DNA from: Bordetella genomosp. 5
GTDB lineage: Bacteria; Pseudomonadota; Gammaproteobacteria; Burkholderiales; Burkholderiaceae_B
Reading direction: 5' to 3'
DNA length: 64,000 nt
Assembly (NCBI RefSeq): GCF_002261475.1
Contig: NZ_NEVN01000005.1
Span: 1-64,000, forward strand
Shown piece after piece: positions 36,170-46,681 of the stretch. Position 1 is the first letter of the stretch. Each line of letters begins with the position of its first letter. Under the pieces are notes generated by a model, which was not told the origin of the DNA, did not search any database, and worked only from the letters and a program-made list of their open reading frames with translations. A program made the position numbers and the translations under genes.

Positions 36170-36220
36170 CAGATCGAACAGCGCGGCAGATCGAACAGCG
36201 CGCCAGACCGAGCAGCGCCG
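36170..36220. repeat. Three tandem 17-bp repeats upstream of rpsB
   Basis: CAGATCGAACAGCGCGG at 36170-36186, CAGATCGAACAGCGCGC at 36187-36203 and CAGACCGAGCAGCGCCG at 36204-36220: the first two differ in one base, the third in a few. A 17-base period is not a multiple of three, so it is not a coding repeat. It lies about 195 bases before the rpsB start. Confidence 0.85.
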
Positions 36221-36413
36221 ACGCACATCGGCAGGCCGCGTGCCTTGCCGGTCGTCTGGGTTCATCACGGCTTCGGTCGTGTCGGCTGGCTTGATTTCTG
36301 TATCGCAGTACCCCGCGCGGGGTGTTCCCGCAGCGGCAATCGCGCGTTATGCCACCCAGGGTGTCGATGAATTCGATGCAGGCGTAATGCAAGACCCAAC
36401 CCTTGGAGTCATT

Positions 36414-37163
36414 ATGTCCCTCATGCGTGAAATGCTGGAAGCCGGCGTCCACTTCGGTCACCAGACCCGTTACTGGAACCCCAAGATGTCGCAGTACATC
36501 TTCGGCCAGCGCAACAAGATTCACATCATCAACCTCGAAAAGACGGTTGCCCAATACCAAGACGCCACCAAGTTCGTGAAGCAACTGGCCGCTCGTGGTG
36601 GTTCGATCCTGTTCGTCGGCACCAAGCGCGCCGCCCGTGAACTGGTCGCCGCCGAAGCCGCCCGCTGCGGCATGCCCTACGTCGACGCCCGCTGGCTCGG
36701 CGGCATGCTGACCAACTTCAAGACGGTCAAGAGCTCGATCAAGCGCCTGAAGGATATGGAAGCCGTTGTCGCCGAAGGCGGCATGGAGCGTCTGATCAAG
36801 AAGGAAGGCCTGCTGTTCCAACGCGAACTCGACAAGCTGAACAAGTCGATCGGCGGCATCAAGGACATGAACGGTCTGCCCGACGCTCTGTTCGTGATCG
36901 ACGTGGGTTACCACAAGATCGCCGTGGCCGAAGCCCGCACCCTGGGTATCCCGGTGGTTGCCGTGGTTGATACCAACCACTCGCCCGACGGCGTCGACTA
37001 CGTGATCCCCGGCAACGACGACTCGGCTCGCGCCATCGCTCTGTACGCCAAGGGCATCGCTGACGCCGTGCTGGAAGGCCGCGAACAAAACCTGAACGGT
37101 CTGGTCGAAGAGATCGGCGAAGGTCAGGAAGAGTTCGTCGAAGTGCAAGACGGCCAGGCCTAA
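36414..37163 (+). CDS. rpsB: 30S ribosomal protein S2
   Basis: A 249-residue S2 with the typical start [25 protein letters not shown] and blocks [17 protein letters not shown] and [18 protein letters not shown]. It joins the small subunit late and recruits S1. GGAG lies 5 bases before the ATG at 36414. The in-frame extension to 36090 covers the tandem repeats and is rejected. It is followed by tsf, as almost universally. Confidence 0.98.
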   Translation: MSLMREMLEAGVHFGHQTRYWNPKMSQYIFGQRNKIHIINLEKTVAQYQDATKFVKQLAARGGSILFVGTKRAARELVAAEAARCGMPYVDARWLGGMLTNFKTVKSSIKRLKDMEAVVAEGGMERLIKKEGLLFQRELDKLNKSIGGIKDMNGLPDALFVIDVGYHKIAVAEARTLGIPVVAVVDTNHSPDGVDYVIPGNDDSARAIALYAKGIADAVLEGREQNLNGLVEEIGEGQEEFVEVQDGQA

Positions 37164-37387
37164 AGCCAGGCTGCGCGGCGCGCGCCGGCCTCGAGCCGCC
37201 GCGCCGCGCCCATTCCCAAGTCGGGCGCACGCGCGCAGCTCGCGTCCCGCAGCCCGTGGCCTCATGGCCTGACGCGGCGACGACCCCAGCGGGCCGTCCG
37301 TGCCAGCGCATCGCCCGGGTGTCACACTGAATTCATATCATTGCCCCGGCCCTGTCGGGGCATGTCATAAGCGAAACTGGAGCTAAC

Positions 37388-38266
37388 ATGGCTGAAATTA
37401 CCGCTGCCCTGGTCAAGGAACTGCGCGAAAAGACCGACGCACCCATGATGGAGTGCAAGAAGGCCCTGACGGAAGCCGAAGGCGATCTGGATCGTGCCGA
37501 GGAAATCCTGCGCGTCAAGCTGGGCAACAAGGCCAGCAAGGCCGCTGCCCGCGTGACCGCCGAAGGCCTGATCGGCCTGTTCATTGCTGCCGATGGCAAG
37601 CAAGGCGCCGTGATCGAAGTCAACTGCGAAACCGACTTCGTCGCCAAGAACCCCGACTTCGTCGCCTACGTCAACGCCCTGGCCGAACTGGTCTCCTCGA
37701 AGAACCCGGCCGACGTCGCCGCGCTGTCCGAGCTGCCCTTCGGTGAAGGCACCGTCGAAACCACCCGTACCGCCCTGGTCGGCAAGATCGGCGAAAACAT
37801 CTCGATCCGCCGCTTCCAGCGCATCCAGACCCCCGACGCACTGGCTTCGTACGTGCACGGTGGCCGCATCGGCGTGCTGGTCGAATTCGCCGGCGCCGAA
37901 GAAGTGGGCAAGGACCTGGCCATGCACATCGCCGCGACCAAGCCCAAGGCTCTGGACGCATCGGGCGTGAGCGCCGCCGACATCGCCACCGAGCGTTCGG
38001 TTGCCGAGCAGAAGGCTGCCGAATCGGGCAAGCCGGCCGACATCGTCGCCAAGATGGTCGAAGGTTCGGTGCAGAAGTTCCTGAAGGAAGTGACCCTGCT
38101 GTCGCAACCCTTCGTCAAGAACGACAAGCAAACGGTCGAACAGATGCTCAAGGAAAAGAGCGCGTCGATCAAGCAATTCGTTCTGTACGTCGTTGGTGAA
38201 GGCATCGAGAAGAAGACCACTGATTTCGCCGCAGAAGTCGCTGCCGCCGCCGCTGGCCGCGCATAA
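37388..38266 (+). CDS. tsf: Elongation factor Ts
   Basis: A 292-residue EF-Ts: the N-terminal UBA-like region ([20 protein letters not shown]) carries the TDAPMM motif, and the core has [13 protein letters not shown] in the form [17 protein letters not shown]. It exchanges GDP on EF-Tu. It lies 224 bases after rpsB; no terminator with a T run was seen in that gap. Confidence 0.98.
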   Translation: MAEITAALVKELREKTDAPMMECKKALTEAEGDLDRAEEILRVKLGNKASKAAARVTAEGLIGLFIAADGKQGAVIEVNCETDFVAKNPDFVAYVNALAELVSSKNPADVAALSELPFGEGTVETTRTALVGKIGENISIRRFQRIQTPDALASYVHGGRIGVLVEFAGAEEVGKDLAMHIAATKPKALDASGVSAADIATERSVAEQKAAESGKPADIVAKMVEGSVQKFLKEVTLLSQPFVKNDKQTVEQMLKEKSASIKQFVLYVVGEGIEKKTTDFAAEVAAAAAGRA

Positions 38267-38284
38267 AGCGTTATCGTGATGACG

Positions 38285-38322
38285 GGCCGGCGCAGGGTTG
38301 CCTGAAACCCCTGTGACCGGCC
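38285..38322 (+). other. Stem-loop between tsf and pyrH
   Basis: GGCCGG (38285-38290) and CCGGCC (38317-38322) form outer arms, with a shorter CAGGG/CCCTG inner pairing. It is followed by TATTTCTTGTC, not a clean T run. It could reduce readthrough from the highly expressed rpsB-tsf into pyrH. Confidence 0.35.
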
Positions 38323-38370
38323 TATTTCTTGTCTTACACTTTCGTCGGATCGTTCCTCGGGATATCACCT

Positions 38371-39087
38371 ATGAGCAGCAGATCATATAAACGGGTTCTT
38401 CTCAAACTTTCCGGCGAGGCGCTGATGGGCGACGATGCTTTCGGCATCAATCGCTCCACCATCGTCCGCATGACCGATGAAATCGCCGAGGTCGCCGCCA
38501 TGGGCGTCGAGCTGGCCATTGTCATCGGCGGAGGCAACATCTTCCGTGGCGTCGCGCCCGGTGCGCAGGGCATGGACCGCGCCACCGCCGACTACATGGG
38601 CATGATGGCCACCATCATGAACGCGCTTGCCCTGCAAGACGCGCTCAAGCACAAGGGTGTCGACACCCGCGTGCAGTCGGCCCTCAATATCGACCAGGTG
38701 GTCGAACCCTACATCCGTCCCAAGACCCTGCGTTACCTCGAAGAGGGCAAGGTCGTGATTTTCGCGGCGGGCACGGGCAATCCGTTCTTCACCACCGACA
38801 CCGCCGCCGCCTTGCGTGGCGCCGAGATCGGTGCCGAGATCGTGCTCAAGGCCACCAAGGTCGACGGTATCTATAGCGCGGATCCCAACAAGGATCCGAC
38901 CGCCACGCGTTATGCGCGCATCAGCTTCGACGAAGCCATCGTGCGCCGTCTCGAGGTGATGGACGCCACGGCCTTCGCGCTGTGCCGCGACCAGAAGCTG
39001 CCCATCAAGGTGTTTTCGATCAACAAGTCGGGCGCGCTCAAGCGCGTGGTCGGCGGCGAAGACGAAGGCACGTTGGTACACGTTTGA
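38371..39087 (+). CDS. pyrH: UMP kinase
   Basis: A 238-residue amino-acid-kinase-fold enzyme: [14 protein letters not shown] at the start, [10 protein letters not shown], and the phosphate-binding [17 protein letters not shown]. It phosphorylates UMP and is allosterically controlled by GTP/UTP in relatives. The Met at 38371 is the family start. The order tsf-pyrH-frr-uppS is conserved. Confidence 0.97.
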   Translation: MSSRSYKRVLLKLSGEALMGDDAFGINRSTIVRMTDEIAEVAAMGVELAIVIGGGNIFRGVAPGAQGMDRATADYMGMMATIMNALALQDALKHKGVDTRVQSALNIDQVVEPYIRPKTLRYLEEGKVVIFAAGTGNPFFTTDTAAALRGAEIGAEIVLKATKVDGIYSADPNKDPTATRYARISFDEAIVRRLEVMDATAFALCRDQKLPIKVFSINKSGALKRVVGGEDEGTLVHV

Positions 39088-39103
39088 GAAAAAGGAAATA
39101 GCC

Positions 39104-39664
39104 ATGAGCGTTGCAGAAACCCGCAAATCCGCCGAGACCAGGATGAGCAAGTCCTTGGACACGCTCAAGACCAACCTGTCCAAGATCCGCACCGGCCGGG
39201 CTCACACCGGCATCCTCGATCACGTGCAGGTCGAGTACTACGGTTCGCCGGTCCCGGTGGGCCAGGTCGCCAACGTCAACCTCGTCGACGCCCGCACGAT
39301 CAGCGTGCAGCCCTACGAGAAGCAGATGGCCGGCCCCATCGAAAAGGCGATCCGCGAATCGGATCTGGGTCTGAACCCCATCTCGATGGGCGAGACCATC
39401 CGCGTGCCGATGCCCGCCCTGACCGAAGAGCGTCGTCGTGACCTCACCAAGGTCGTCAAGAGCGAAGGCGAAGACGCCAAGGTCGCCGTGCGCAACCTGC
39501 GTCGTGAAGCCAACGAAACGCTCAAGAAGCTGGTCAAGGACAAGACCATCTCCGAAGACGACGAGCGTCGCGCCCAGGACGACGTGCAGAAGCTGACCGA
39601 CCGTTTCGTGGCCGACATCGACAAGCTCGTGACGACCAAAGAAGCGGAAATCATGACCGTATAA
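39104..39664 (+). CDS. frr: Ribosome recycling factor
   Basis: A 186-residue L-shaped RRF with family blocks [22 protein letters not shown] and [22 protein letters not shown]. With EF-G it splits the post-termination ribosome. Start 16 bases after pyrH. It is followed by two hairpins before uppS. Confidence 0.97.
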   Translation: MSVAETRKSAETRMSKSLDTLKTNLSKIRTGRAHTGILDHVQVEYYGSPVPVGQVANVNLVDARTISVQPYEKQMAGPIEKAIRESDLGLNPISMGETIRVPMPALTEERRRDLTKVVKSEGEDAKVAVRNLRREANETLKKLVKDKTISEDDERRAQDDVQKLTDRFVADIDKLVTTKEAEIMTV

Positions 39665-39673
39665 TTGCGGACT

Positions 39674-39705
39674 GGCGTCTGTCCCGCCCAGGCGGGACCG
39701 ACGCC
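39674..39705 (+). terminator. Hairpin directly after frr
   Basis: GGCGTC / GACGCC outer arms enclose TCCCGCC / GGCGGGA inner arms around a 2-base loop, starting 10 bases after the frr stop. No T run follows, so any role would be mRNA 3'-end stability or pausing. Confidence 0.4.
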
Positions 39706-39720
39706 GTGATTACTGCCCAG

Positions 39721-39785
39721 GCGCCGTCACCGCCGCGCTGCCGCCAGGCCCGGCGGTGCGCGACACCGGGACGGCGCAGTTTTTT
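39721..39785 (+). terminator. Terminator- or attenuator-like structure between frr and uppS
   Basis: Arms GCGCCGTC (39721-39728) and GACGGCGC (39770-39777) enclose a second stem ACCGCC/GGCGGT, and the outer stem is followed by AG and six T (39780-39785). This has the parts of an intrinsic terminator just 50 bases before the uppS start, although the long interior makes it imperfect. It may limit transcription into uppS-cdsA-dxr. Confidence 0.5.
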
Positions 39786-39836
39786 GCAGGCCTTATCCCG
39801 AGCGCCAGCGTTCGTCACTCCGCTAGGCTTTCATTC

Positions 39837-40598
39837 ATGGTCATCAGTTCCACCCAGGCGATTCCCGATACCGAGGCCGTACCGCAACACGTTGCCATCA
39901 TCATGGATGGCAACGGGCGCTGGGCCACGCGTCGGCATCTGCCGCGCACGGCGGGCCATGCAAAGGGCGTGCAGGCGGTACGCCGCGCCGTCGAGGCCTG
40001 CGGTCGCCGCGGCGTGCGCTATCTCACGCTGTTCGCGTTCAGCTCCGAAAACTGGCGCCGGCCGGCCGACGAGGTCTCGCTGCTGATGCGCCTGTTCGTT
40101 CAGGCGCTCGAGCGCGAAGTCGACAAGCTGCAGGAGCAGGGCGTGCGCCTGCACGTGGTGGGCGATCTCTCGCCCTTCGAGCCGCGTCTGCGCGAACTCA
40201 TCGCTCAGGCGCAGGACCGCACCGCCGGCAACGACCGCCTGCACCTGACCGTGGCCGCCAACTACGGCGGCCGCTGGGACATCCTGCAGGCCACCCGCGC
40301 CATGCTCCGCGCCCGGCCCGAGCTCGCCGCCGATCCCGACGCGATCGACGAAGCCGCGCTGGCCGAGCATCTCTCGATGGCATGGGCTCCCGAGCCCGAC
40401 CTGTTCATCCGCACCGGCGGCGAGCAGCGCATCTCCAACTTCCTCATCTGGCAGCTCAGCTATACCGAGCTGTTCTTCACCGATAAGTATTGGCCCGACA
40501 TCGACGCCGAAGCGCTCGATGCCGCGTTCGAGTGGTATCGCACCCGTGAACGCCGATTCGGCCGCACCAGCGCGCAGTTGCGCGACGCCAAGCGTTAA
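39837..40598 (+). CDS. uppS: Undecaprenyl diphosphate synthase
   Basis: A 253-residue cis-prenyltransferase with the catalytic motif [16 protein letters not shown] (Asp in MDGNGRW), [11 protein letters not shown], and the C-terminal signature [20 protein letters not shown]. It makes the C55 lipid carrier for peptidoglycan and O-antigen. Start 39837 chosen by homology pattern; the ribosome site is weak, so an upstream coupling or the terminator-like leader may control expression. Confidence 0.97.
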   Translation: MVISSTQAIPDTEAVPQHVAIIMDGNGRWATRRHLPRTAGHAKGVQAVRRAVEACGRRGVRYLTLFAFSSENWRRPADEVSLLMRLFVQALEREVDKLQEQGVRLHVVGDLSPFEPRLRELIAQAQDRTAGNDRLHLTVAANYGGRWDILQATRAMLRARPELAADPDAIDEAALAEHLSMAWAPEPDLFIRTGGEQRISNFLIWQLSYTELFFTDKYWPDIDAEALDAAFEWYRTRERRFGRTSAQLRDAKR

Positions 40599-40622
40599 AC
40601 CTCTTTCATCGGAGTCCGCCTC

Positions 40623-41480
40623 ATGCTCGGCCAGCGTATCGTCACCGCCATCGTTCTTCTCGCTATCCTGGCCGGCGCGCTCGCCGCGCCCAACCCCTGG
40701 TGGTTCGTTGCGCTGCTGGCGCTCGGCGCCGCCTGCGCCAACTGGGAGTGGCTGCGCCTGACCTTGCCGCGCCCGCCCAGCAAGGCGGTGGCCGTGGGCG
40801 TGCCCGTCGTGCTGTTCGGCCTCATGCTCGGTCTCACCCACCTGTGGCTCGGCGGCGCCACCGCCGGCGCCCAGGTGGCGGTCTGGCTGCTGCAGGGCCT
40901 GGTGCCGGTGGTCGCGCTGGTGTGGCTGGTCGGCGCCTGGACGGCCGTCTATCGCGGGCGCTCCGACGCGCCTCCCGCCAGCCTGGGCTGGTCGGTGTTT
41001 TCGGTGCTGGCCGTGTTCGCCGCCTGGTCGGTGCTGGCGCTGTGGTTCATGACGCGCGGCGGCCTGTATGTCATTTCGCTGCTGGCGCTGGTCTGGATCG
41101 CCGACATCGCGGCCTATTTCGCGGGTCGTGCGTTCGGCAAGCGCAAGCTGGCTCCCAAGGTCAGTCCCGGCAAGACCATCGCGGGCGCCGTGGCCGGCGT
41201 CGGCGGCGCGGTACTCTGGATCGTGATCTCCGGCCAGTATCAAGGCACCTATGCGGCCGACCTGTTCGCACGCGGATCGTGGCTGCTCGCGCTGCCCGCC
41301 GGCGTGATCCTCGGCGTGGTGTCGATCGTCGGCGATCTGTTCGAGTCGCTGCTCAAGCGCCGCGCGGGCGTCAAGGATTCGAGCGCGCTGCTGCCGGGCC
41401 ATGGCGGCGTCTATGACCGCATCGACGCCATCCTGCCGGTGGCACCGATCGCGCTGCTCTTGACTGGAGTGTTGTTTTGA
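40623..41480 (+). CDS. cdsA: Phosphatidate cytidylyltransferase
   Basis: A 285-residue membrane enzyme with about eight spans and the CTP-transferase signature in the C-terminal third ([24 protein letters not shown], metal-binding). It makes CDP-diacylglycerol. Its stop overlaps the dxr TTG start. Confidence 0.96.
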   Translation: MLGQRIVTAIVLLAILAGALAAPNPWWFVALLALGAACANWEWLRLTLPRPPSKAVAVGVPVVLFGLMLGLTHLWLGGATAGAQVAVWLLQGLVPVVALVWLVGAWTAVYRGRSDAPPASLGWSVFSVLAVFAAWSVLALWFMTRGGLYVISLLALVWIADIAAYFAGRAFGKRKLAPKVSPGKTIAGAVAGVGGAVLWIVISGQYQGTYAADLFARGSWLLALPAGVILGVVSIVGDLFESLLKRRAGVKDSSALLPGHGGVYDRIDAILPVAPIALLLTGVLF

Positions 41481-42676
41481 CCGGTTTTCAACGCATCGCC
41501 GTGCTGGGCTCCACGGGCTCGATCGGCGAAAGTACCCTGGACGTGATCGCGCGTCATCCCGACCGGCTCGGGGTCTACGCGCTGTCGGCCTACAGCCGCA
41601 TGGAGCGCCTGGCCGAGCAGGCCGTGGCGACCGGCGCCGCCGTCGTGGTCGTGCCGTCCGACGATGCGCGTGCGCGCTTTCTGGCCGCGTGGCCGGCGGC
41701 GGCGCGCCAGCCCGACGTGCGCGTGGGTAGCGAGGCCCTGGCCGAGGTGGCCGCGGCCCCCGAGTGCACCACGGTGATGGCGGCGATCGTCGGCGCGGCC
41801 GGGTTGCCCGCGGCGCTGGCCGCCGCCCGGTCCGGCAAGCGCGTGCTGCTGGCCAACAAAGAAGCCCTGGTCGCGGCCGGCGCCTTGTTCATGGCCGCCG
41901 TGCGCGACGCCGGCGCCGAGCTGCTGCCGATCGACAGCGAACACAACGCCATCTTCCAGTGTCTGCCGCACGGCGGGCGTGCCGGTGCGCCGCAAGCGCC
42001 CGCGCGCGGCGTGCGCAAGCTCATCCTGACCGCGTCGGGTGGGCCGTTCCGCCGCCACGATCCGGCGGACCTCGAAAACGTCACGCCCGAGCAGGCGTGC
42101 GCCCATCCCAACTGGAGCATGGGCCGCAAGATCTCCGTCGATTCGGCCACCATGCTCAACAAGGGCCTGGAGGTCATCGAGGCGCACTGGCTGTTCGCCA
42201 TGCCGGCCGACCGGATCGAGGTGGTGATCCATCCGCAGAGCGTCGTGCACTCGATGGTCGAATACGACGACGGCTCGGTACTGGCCCAGCTCGGCCAGCC
42301 CGACATGCGTACCCCGATTTCGTATGGCCTCGGTTTTCCGGAGCGCCTCGAAAGCGGGGTCAGCCCGCTCGACCTGACCCGCTGGGGACGGCTCGACTTC
42401 GAAAAGCCCGATTTCGAACGCTTTCCCTGTCTGGACCTGTCGTTCCAGGCCCTGCGGGCCGGGCAGGCCGCCTGCATCACGCTGAACGCGGCCAACGAGG
42501 TCGCGGTCGCCGCGTTCCTCGAAGGACGGCTGCCCTACACCTGGATTCCGCGCGTGATCTCCGCCGCGCTGGAGTGGCAGGCCGGGCTGTCATCTGTTAC
42601 GCTCGCCGGCTTGGACGACGTGCTTGCACTGGACGTGGCCGTACGCCGGTTTGCCGGCGATCTGGGCACCGCCTGA
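41477..42676 (+). CDS. dxr: 1-deoxy-D-xylulose 5-phosphate reductoisomerase
   Basis: A 399-residue MEP-pathway enzyme. The NADPH loop is GSTGSIG (11-17). Catalytic-region blocks [24 protein letters not shown] and [10 protein letters not shown] are intact, as is [20 protein letters not shown]. It makes 2-C-methyl-erythritol 4-phosphate, feeding the uppS substrate. The start is a TTG at 41477 that shares bases with the cdsA stop (TTGA), with GGAG 8 bases before; this codes [11 protein letters not shown]. Rare start codon plus overlap suggests tight translational coupling. Confidence 0.96.
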   Translation: MTGFQRIAVLGSTGSIGESTLDVIARHPDRLGVYALSAYSRMERLAEQAVATGAAVVVVPSDDARARFLAAWPAAARQPDVRVGSEALAEVAAAPECTTVMAAIVGAAGLPAALAAARSGKRVLLANKEALVAAGALFMAAVRDAGAELLPIDSEHNAIFQCLPHGGRAGAPQAPARGVRKLILTASGGPFRRHDPADLENVTPEQACAHPNWSMGRKISVDSATMLNKGLEVIEAHWLFAMPADRIEVVIHPQSVVHSMVEYDDGSVLAQLGQPDMRTPISYGLGFPERLESGVSPLDLTRWGRLDFEKPDFERFPCLDLSFQALRAGQAACITLNAANEVAVAAFLEGRLPYTWIPRVISAALEWQAGLSSVTLAGLDDVLALDVAVRRFAGDLGTA

Positions 42677-42919
42677 GCAGCCGCCGGCGCGCGATGCGCG
42701 CCCGGCGCCGCCCCACGTCGGCCAGGCAAGCGCGGCCCGGTGTGGCGCCTGGCCTGCCGCGCATCCGTTTGCGCCTGGCCGGCCCGTTCCGCCCCTACGC
42801 CTCGCTCCCGAAACACGGTACCCGATGCATCGTCCACCCGGCATGCGATCGGCTCACGGCATGCGCCGCCTCGGTTTCTCCGGCAGGCGCGCGCCGGCAT
42901 CTGAGTAGGCTTTCGCACC
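42677..42919 (+). other. dxr-rseP spacer
   Basis: 243 bases with no credible gene. It holds a hairpin GGCGCGC-N3-GCGCGCC (42686-42702) just after dxr. Candidate promoter elements for rseP-bamA were not recognised. Confidence 0.4.
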
Positions 42920-44254
42920 ATGATTTTCACCTTGCTGGCCTTTGTGGTCGCGCTGGGCACCCTGATCACCTTCCATGAGCTGGGGCATTACTGGGTGGCG
43001 CGCCTGTGTGGCGTGCGCGTGCTCCGTTTCTCGCTCGGCTTCGGCCGCGTGCTGCTGCGCCGTTACGATCGCAACGGCACCGAGTGGGCGCTGTCCGCCA
43101 TTCCGCTGGGCGGCTACGTCAAGATGCAGGACGACGCGCCGCCGGGCGCGCCGCTGGCCGAGGTCAAGCGCAGCTTCAACGCGCAACCGGTCGGCCGCCG
43201 CATCGCCATCGTCGCCGCCGGCCCCATCTTCAATCTGATCCTCGCCATCGCGCTCTATGCCGGCCTGAACATGGTCGGCACGCAGGTGCCCGCCGCCATC
43301 GTCGGCGCGCCCGTCGCCGATACCCCGGCGGCCCAGGCAGGCTTCAGCGCCGGCGATCGCATTCAGTCGGTGGGTGGCCAGCAGATCGAATCCTGGTCCG
43401 ACGCGCGCTGGCGCCTGCTGGACCTGCTCTCGTCGGGCGGCAGCACCGATGTGCGGGTGAGCGACGAGGCCGGCCGCGAACGCGAGCTGCGCCTGACCGC
43501 GCCGGCCGGCAATCGCATGGATCCCGCCGACGGCGATCCGCTCGTGGCGCTCGGTCTGCGCCTGGCACAGGCCAAGCCCATCGTGCGCGAAGTGATCGCG
43601 GGCGGGGCAGGGGAGGCCGCCGGCCTGCGCGCGGGCGATCTGATCGTGCGCGCGGGCGACGCCCAGGGCCTGGATGCCGGCGCGCTCGTCGCACTCATTC
43701 AGCAGCATCCCGATCAGGCCATGCCGATCACCGTGGTGCGCGACGGCGCCCAGGTCTCGCTCGAGATCGTGCCGCGCGCCGAGCAGGTGCAGGGCAAGCA
43801 GATCGGCCGCATTGGCGTGCAACTCGGCGGCGACGTGCCCATGGTCACGCAGCGCTACGGCTTTTTCGAGAGCATCGCCCGTGGCGCCCAGCGCACCTGG
43901 GACACCGCCTGGCTGTCGCTGCGCATGATGGGCCGCATGGTCACCGGCGACGTGTCGTGGCGCAATGTGAGCGGCCCCGTCACCATCGCCGACTACGCCG
44001 GCCAGACCGCGCGTATCGGCCTCGAAGCCTACATTGCCTATCTCGCGCTGATCAGCATCAGCCTGGGTGTCCTGAATCTGCTTCCCATTCCCATGCTGGA
44101 TGGAGGGCATCTGCTGTACTATCTCGTCGAAATCGTACGAGGGCGTCCCGTGCCTGATCGGTGGATCGACATCGGCCAACGCGCCGGCGTCGGTTTGCTG
44201 GCCTGCCTGATGGGCCTCGCGCTTTTCAATGATTTTGCGCGGCTATTCACTTAG
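42920..44254 (+). CDS. rseP: Site-2 zinc metalloprotease RseP
   Basis: A 444-residue intramembrane protease. Zinc ligands are HELGH (19-23) in the first membrane helix and LDG (393-395) in the third; two PDZ domains sit between (ADTPAAQAGFSAGD and IAGGAGEAAGLRAGD types). It performs the second cut of the anti-sigma factor RseA and clears signal peptides. It stands before bamA and skp, which are sigma-E targets in E. coli. Confidence 0.95.
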   Translation: MIFTLLAFVVALGTLITFHELGHYWVARLCGVRVLRFSLGFGRVLLRRYDRNGTEWALSAIPLGGYVKMQDDAPPGAPLAEVKRSFNAQPVGRRIAIVAAGPIFNLILAIALYAGLNMVGTQVPAAIVGAPVADTPAAQAGFSAGDRIQSVGGQQIESWSDARWRLLDLLSSGGSTDVRVSDEAGRERELRLTAPAGNRMDPADGDPLVALGLRLAQAKPIVREVIAGGAGEAAGLRAGDLIVRAGDAQGLDAGALVALIQQHPDQAMPITVVRDGAQVSLEIVPRAEQVQGKQIGRIGVQLGGDVPMVTQRYGFFESIARGAQRTWDTAWLSLRMMGRMVTGDVSWRNVSGPVTIADYAGQTARIGLEAYIAYLALISISLGVLNLLPIPMLDGGHLLYYLVEIVRGRPVPDRWIDIGQRAGVGLLACLMGLALFNDFARLFT

Positions 44255-44342
44255 ACGCGAATCGAATAAAATCCCCCGCCATTTGCACGACCGAGGAAAG
44301 CCAAGGATGTTTTTTCGCCGGATGATGAATTCCAGGAGCGAT

Positions 44343-46670
44343 ATGCAAGAAAAGGGTCTCTTCAAGAAGGCCAAACTGCCGAGCTTGCTTGCCGCTCTGC
44401 TCTTGCCGGCGCTTGCCCATGCCTTCGATCCCTTCGTCGTGCGCGATATCCGCGTCGAAGGCATTCAACGTACCGATGCCGGTACCGTCTTTGGCTATCT
44501 GCCCGTCAAAGTGGGCGAGAAGTTCACCGAACAGGACGCCACCGAAGCGGTGCGCCGCCTGTACGGCACGGGCTTCTTCAGCGACGTCCAGATCCAGACC
44601 GACAACAACGTCGTGGTCGTGGTCGTCCAGGAACGCCCCACGATCGCGTCGATCAGCTTCAACGGCATGCGTGAGTTCGATTCCAAGAACATCACCAAGT
44701 CGCTGGCGCAGGTCGGCTTCGGCGAAGGCCGCATCTTCGATCAGTCGATGCTCGAGCGCGCCGAATACGAGCTCAAGGAACAATACCTGGGCAAGGGCAA
44801 GTACGGCGTGGAAGTCACCGCGACCGTCACGCCGCTGCCCCGCAACCGCGTGGGCGTGAGCTTCGACGTGTTCGAAGGCGAAGTCGCCAAGATCCGCGAG
44901 ATCCGCGTGGTCGGCAACAAGGCCTTCTCCGAGAGCGAGCTGATGGATCAGTTCGACCTCTCCACGCCGGGCTGGCTGACCTGGTACACCAACACCGACA
45001 AGTACTCGCGCGAAAAGCTCGAAGGCGATATCGAACGCCTGCGTTCGTTCTACCTCGACCAGGGCTACCTCGAGTTCACCGTCGAGCCGCCGCAGGTCAC
45101 GATTTCGCCCGACCGCAAGGACATCTACATCACCGTCACGGTGCATGAAGGCGAGCCCTACAAGGTCCGCAGCATCAAGATGGCGGGCAACCTGCTCGGC
45201 CTCGACGGCGAGATCAACAAGCTGGTGGAGCTCAAGGCAGGCGAGACGTTCTCGGCCGCCAAGGCCAACAACTCCGCCAAGGCCATCACCGACTACCTGG
45301 GCGAACTCGGTTACGCGTTCGCCAACGTCAACCCGAACCCGCAGCTCGACCGCGCCAAGCACGAGGCCGACGTCACGTTCTACGTCGACCCGAGCCGCCG
45401 CGTGTACGTGCGCCGCATCCAGATCGGCGGCAACACCCGCACGCGCGACGAAGTCGTGCGCCGCGAAGTGCGCCAGCAGGAAGCCGCCTGGTACGACGCG
45501 GGCGACATCAAGGTCTCGCGCGATCGCGTCGACCGCCTGGGCTACTTTAACGAAGTCAACGTCAAGACCGATCCGGTGCCGGGTTCGCCCGACCAGGTCG
45601 ACGTCAACGTCGACGTGAAGGAAAAGCCCACCGGCATGATCAACCTCGGCGTGGGCTACGGCTCCTCCGAAAAGGCGATTCTGTCGGCCGGTATCAGCGA
45701 AGACAACGTGTTCGGCAGCGGCACCAACCTGACGCTGCAGCTCAACACCAGCAAGACCAACCGCGCGGTGGTGCTCTCGCATACCGATCCGTACTTCACC
45801 ACGGACGGCATCAGCCGCACCACGTCGGCCTACTACCGCGTGACCGAGCCCTGGAACAACAACGACGGCGACTACCGCGTCAAGGCCATGGGCCTGGGCA
45901 TGAACTTCGGCGTGCCCATCTCGGAATACGACCGGATCTTCCTGGGCGGCACGTTCGAGCGCAACCAGATCGACCTGTACAACAACTCGCCGCTCGCGTA
46001 TCGCAACTTCGTCGACCAGTACGGCGATTCGACCAACGCGTTCATCTTCAACACGGGCTGGTCCAAGGACACCCGTGACAGCGCGCTGGCCCCGACCAAG
46101 GGTTCGTACACGCGCCTGAAGGGCGACCTGTCGACCATGGACCTGAAGTACTACCTGCTCACCGCGCAGCAGCAGTACTACCTCCCGCTGGGCCGCGCCT
46201 ACACGCTCGCGCTCAACGGCATGATCGACTACGGCCGCAGCTACGGCAGCCTCGACTACCCGGTCATCAAGAACGTCTACGGCGGCGGCATCGGTACCGT
46301 GCGTGGCTACGAAGGCGCCTCGCTGGGTCCGCGCGACTCGCTCACGGGCGACTACCTCGGCGGTTCGCGCCGTATCGTGGCCAACGCGCAGCTTTACCTG
46401 CCGTTCCCGGGTGCTTCCAAAGATCGCACGCTGCGCTGGTTCGTGTTCGCCGACGCGGGTCAGGTGTCCGCGGGCAGCGGCATGGCCTGCACGGCCGGCA
46501 AGAACAACTCCGAGGTCGAGGATCCTTGCGGCTGGCGCTACTCGGCCGGTGTCGGCCTGTCGTGGCAATCGCCGCTGGGCCCGCTGCAGCTGTCGTATGC
46601 CCGTCCGCTCAATTCGAAGCCGGGCGACGATACCCAGGCCTTCCAGTTCCAGATCGGTACCGGTTTCTGA
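44343..46670 (+). CDS. bamA: Outer membrane protein assembly factor BamA
   Basis: A protein of about 775 residues: signal peptide (hydrophobic run LPSLLAALLLPALAHA), five POTRA domains (first at FVVRDIRVEGIQR), and a C-terminal 16-strand barrel with VRGYEGASLGPRD (loop 6, VRGF/Y motif). It ends in aromatic Phe (FQFQIGTGF), the OMP signal. It folds outer-membrane proteins. Start: ATG 44343 has AGGAG 5 bases upstream; ATG 44307 is an alternative with a longer n-region. Confidence 0.96.
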   Translation: MQEKGLFKKAKLPSLLAALLLPALAHAFDPFVVRDIRVEGIQRTDAGTVFGYLPVKVGEKFTEQDATEAVRRLYGTGFFSDVQIQTDNNVVVVVVQERPTIASISFNGMREFDSKNITKSLAQVGFGEGRIFDQSMLERAEYELKEQYLGKGKYGVEVTATVTPLPRNRVGVSFDVFEGEVAKIREIRVVGNKAFSESELMDQFDLSTPGWLTWYTNTDKYSREKLEGDIERLRSFYLDQGYLEFTVEPPQVTISPDRKDIYITVTVHEGEPYKVRSIKMAGNLLGLDGEINKLVELKAGETFSAAKANNSAKAITDYLGELGYAFANVNPNPQLDRAKHEADVTFYVDPSRRVYVRRIQIGGNTRTRDEVVRREVRQQEAAWYDAGDIKVSRDRVDRLGYFNEVNVKTDPVPGSPDQVDVNVDVKEKPTGMINLGVGYGSSEKAILSAGISEDNVFGSGTNLTLQLNTSKTNRAVVLSHTDPYFTTDGISRTTSAYYRVTEPWNNNDGDYRVKAMGLGMNFGVPISEYDRIFLGGTFERNQIDLYNNSPLAYRNFVDQYGDSTNAFIFNTGWSKDTRDSALAPTKGSYTRLKGDLSTMDLKYYLLTAQQQYYLPLGRAYTLALNGMIDYGRSYGSLDYPVIKNVYGGGIGTVRGYEGASLGPRDSLTGDYLGGSRRIVANAQLYLPFPGASKDRTLRWFVFADAGQVSAGSGMACTAGKNNSEVEDPCGWRYSAGVGLSWQSPLGPLQLSYARPLNSKPGDDTQAFQFQIGTGF

Positions 46671-46681
46671 TCTGACACGCA

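Larger units (their letters stand above)
35631..36413. other. Long map-rpsB intergenic region
   Basis: 783 bases between divergent map and rpsB. It holds the map promoter near 35670, three 17-bp tandem repeats at 36170-36220, and a CCCCGCGCGGGG palindrome near 36310. The rpsB promoter and leader must lie here; I could not place the promoter. Open frames in the region look like chance GC-rich frames, and no tRNA was seen. Confidence 0.5.

Noticed and set aside
36090-36413. In-frame 108-residue N-terminal extension of rpsB
   Set aside because: It would contain out-of-period 17-bp repeats, lacks S2 similarity, and the ATG at 36414 has a good ribosome site and the standard S2 start.
42624-42908. 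Small open frame spanning the dxr end and spacer
   Set aside because: Overlaps dxr out of frame, with Pro/Ala-rich composition and no support.
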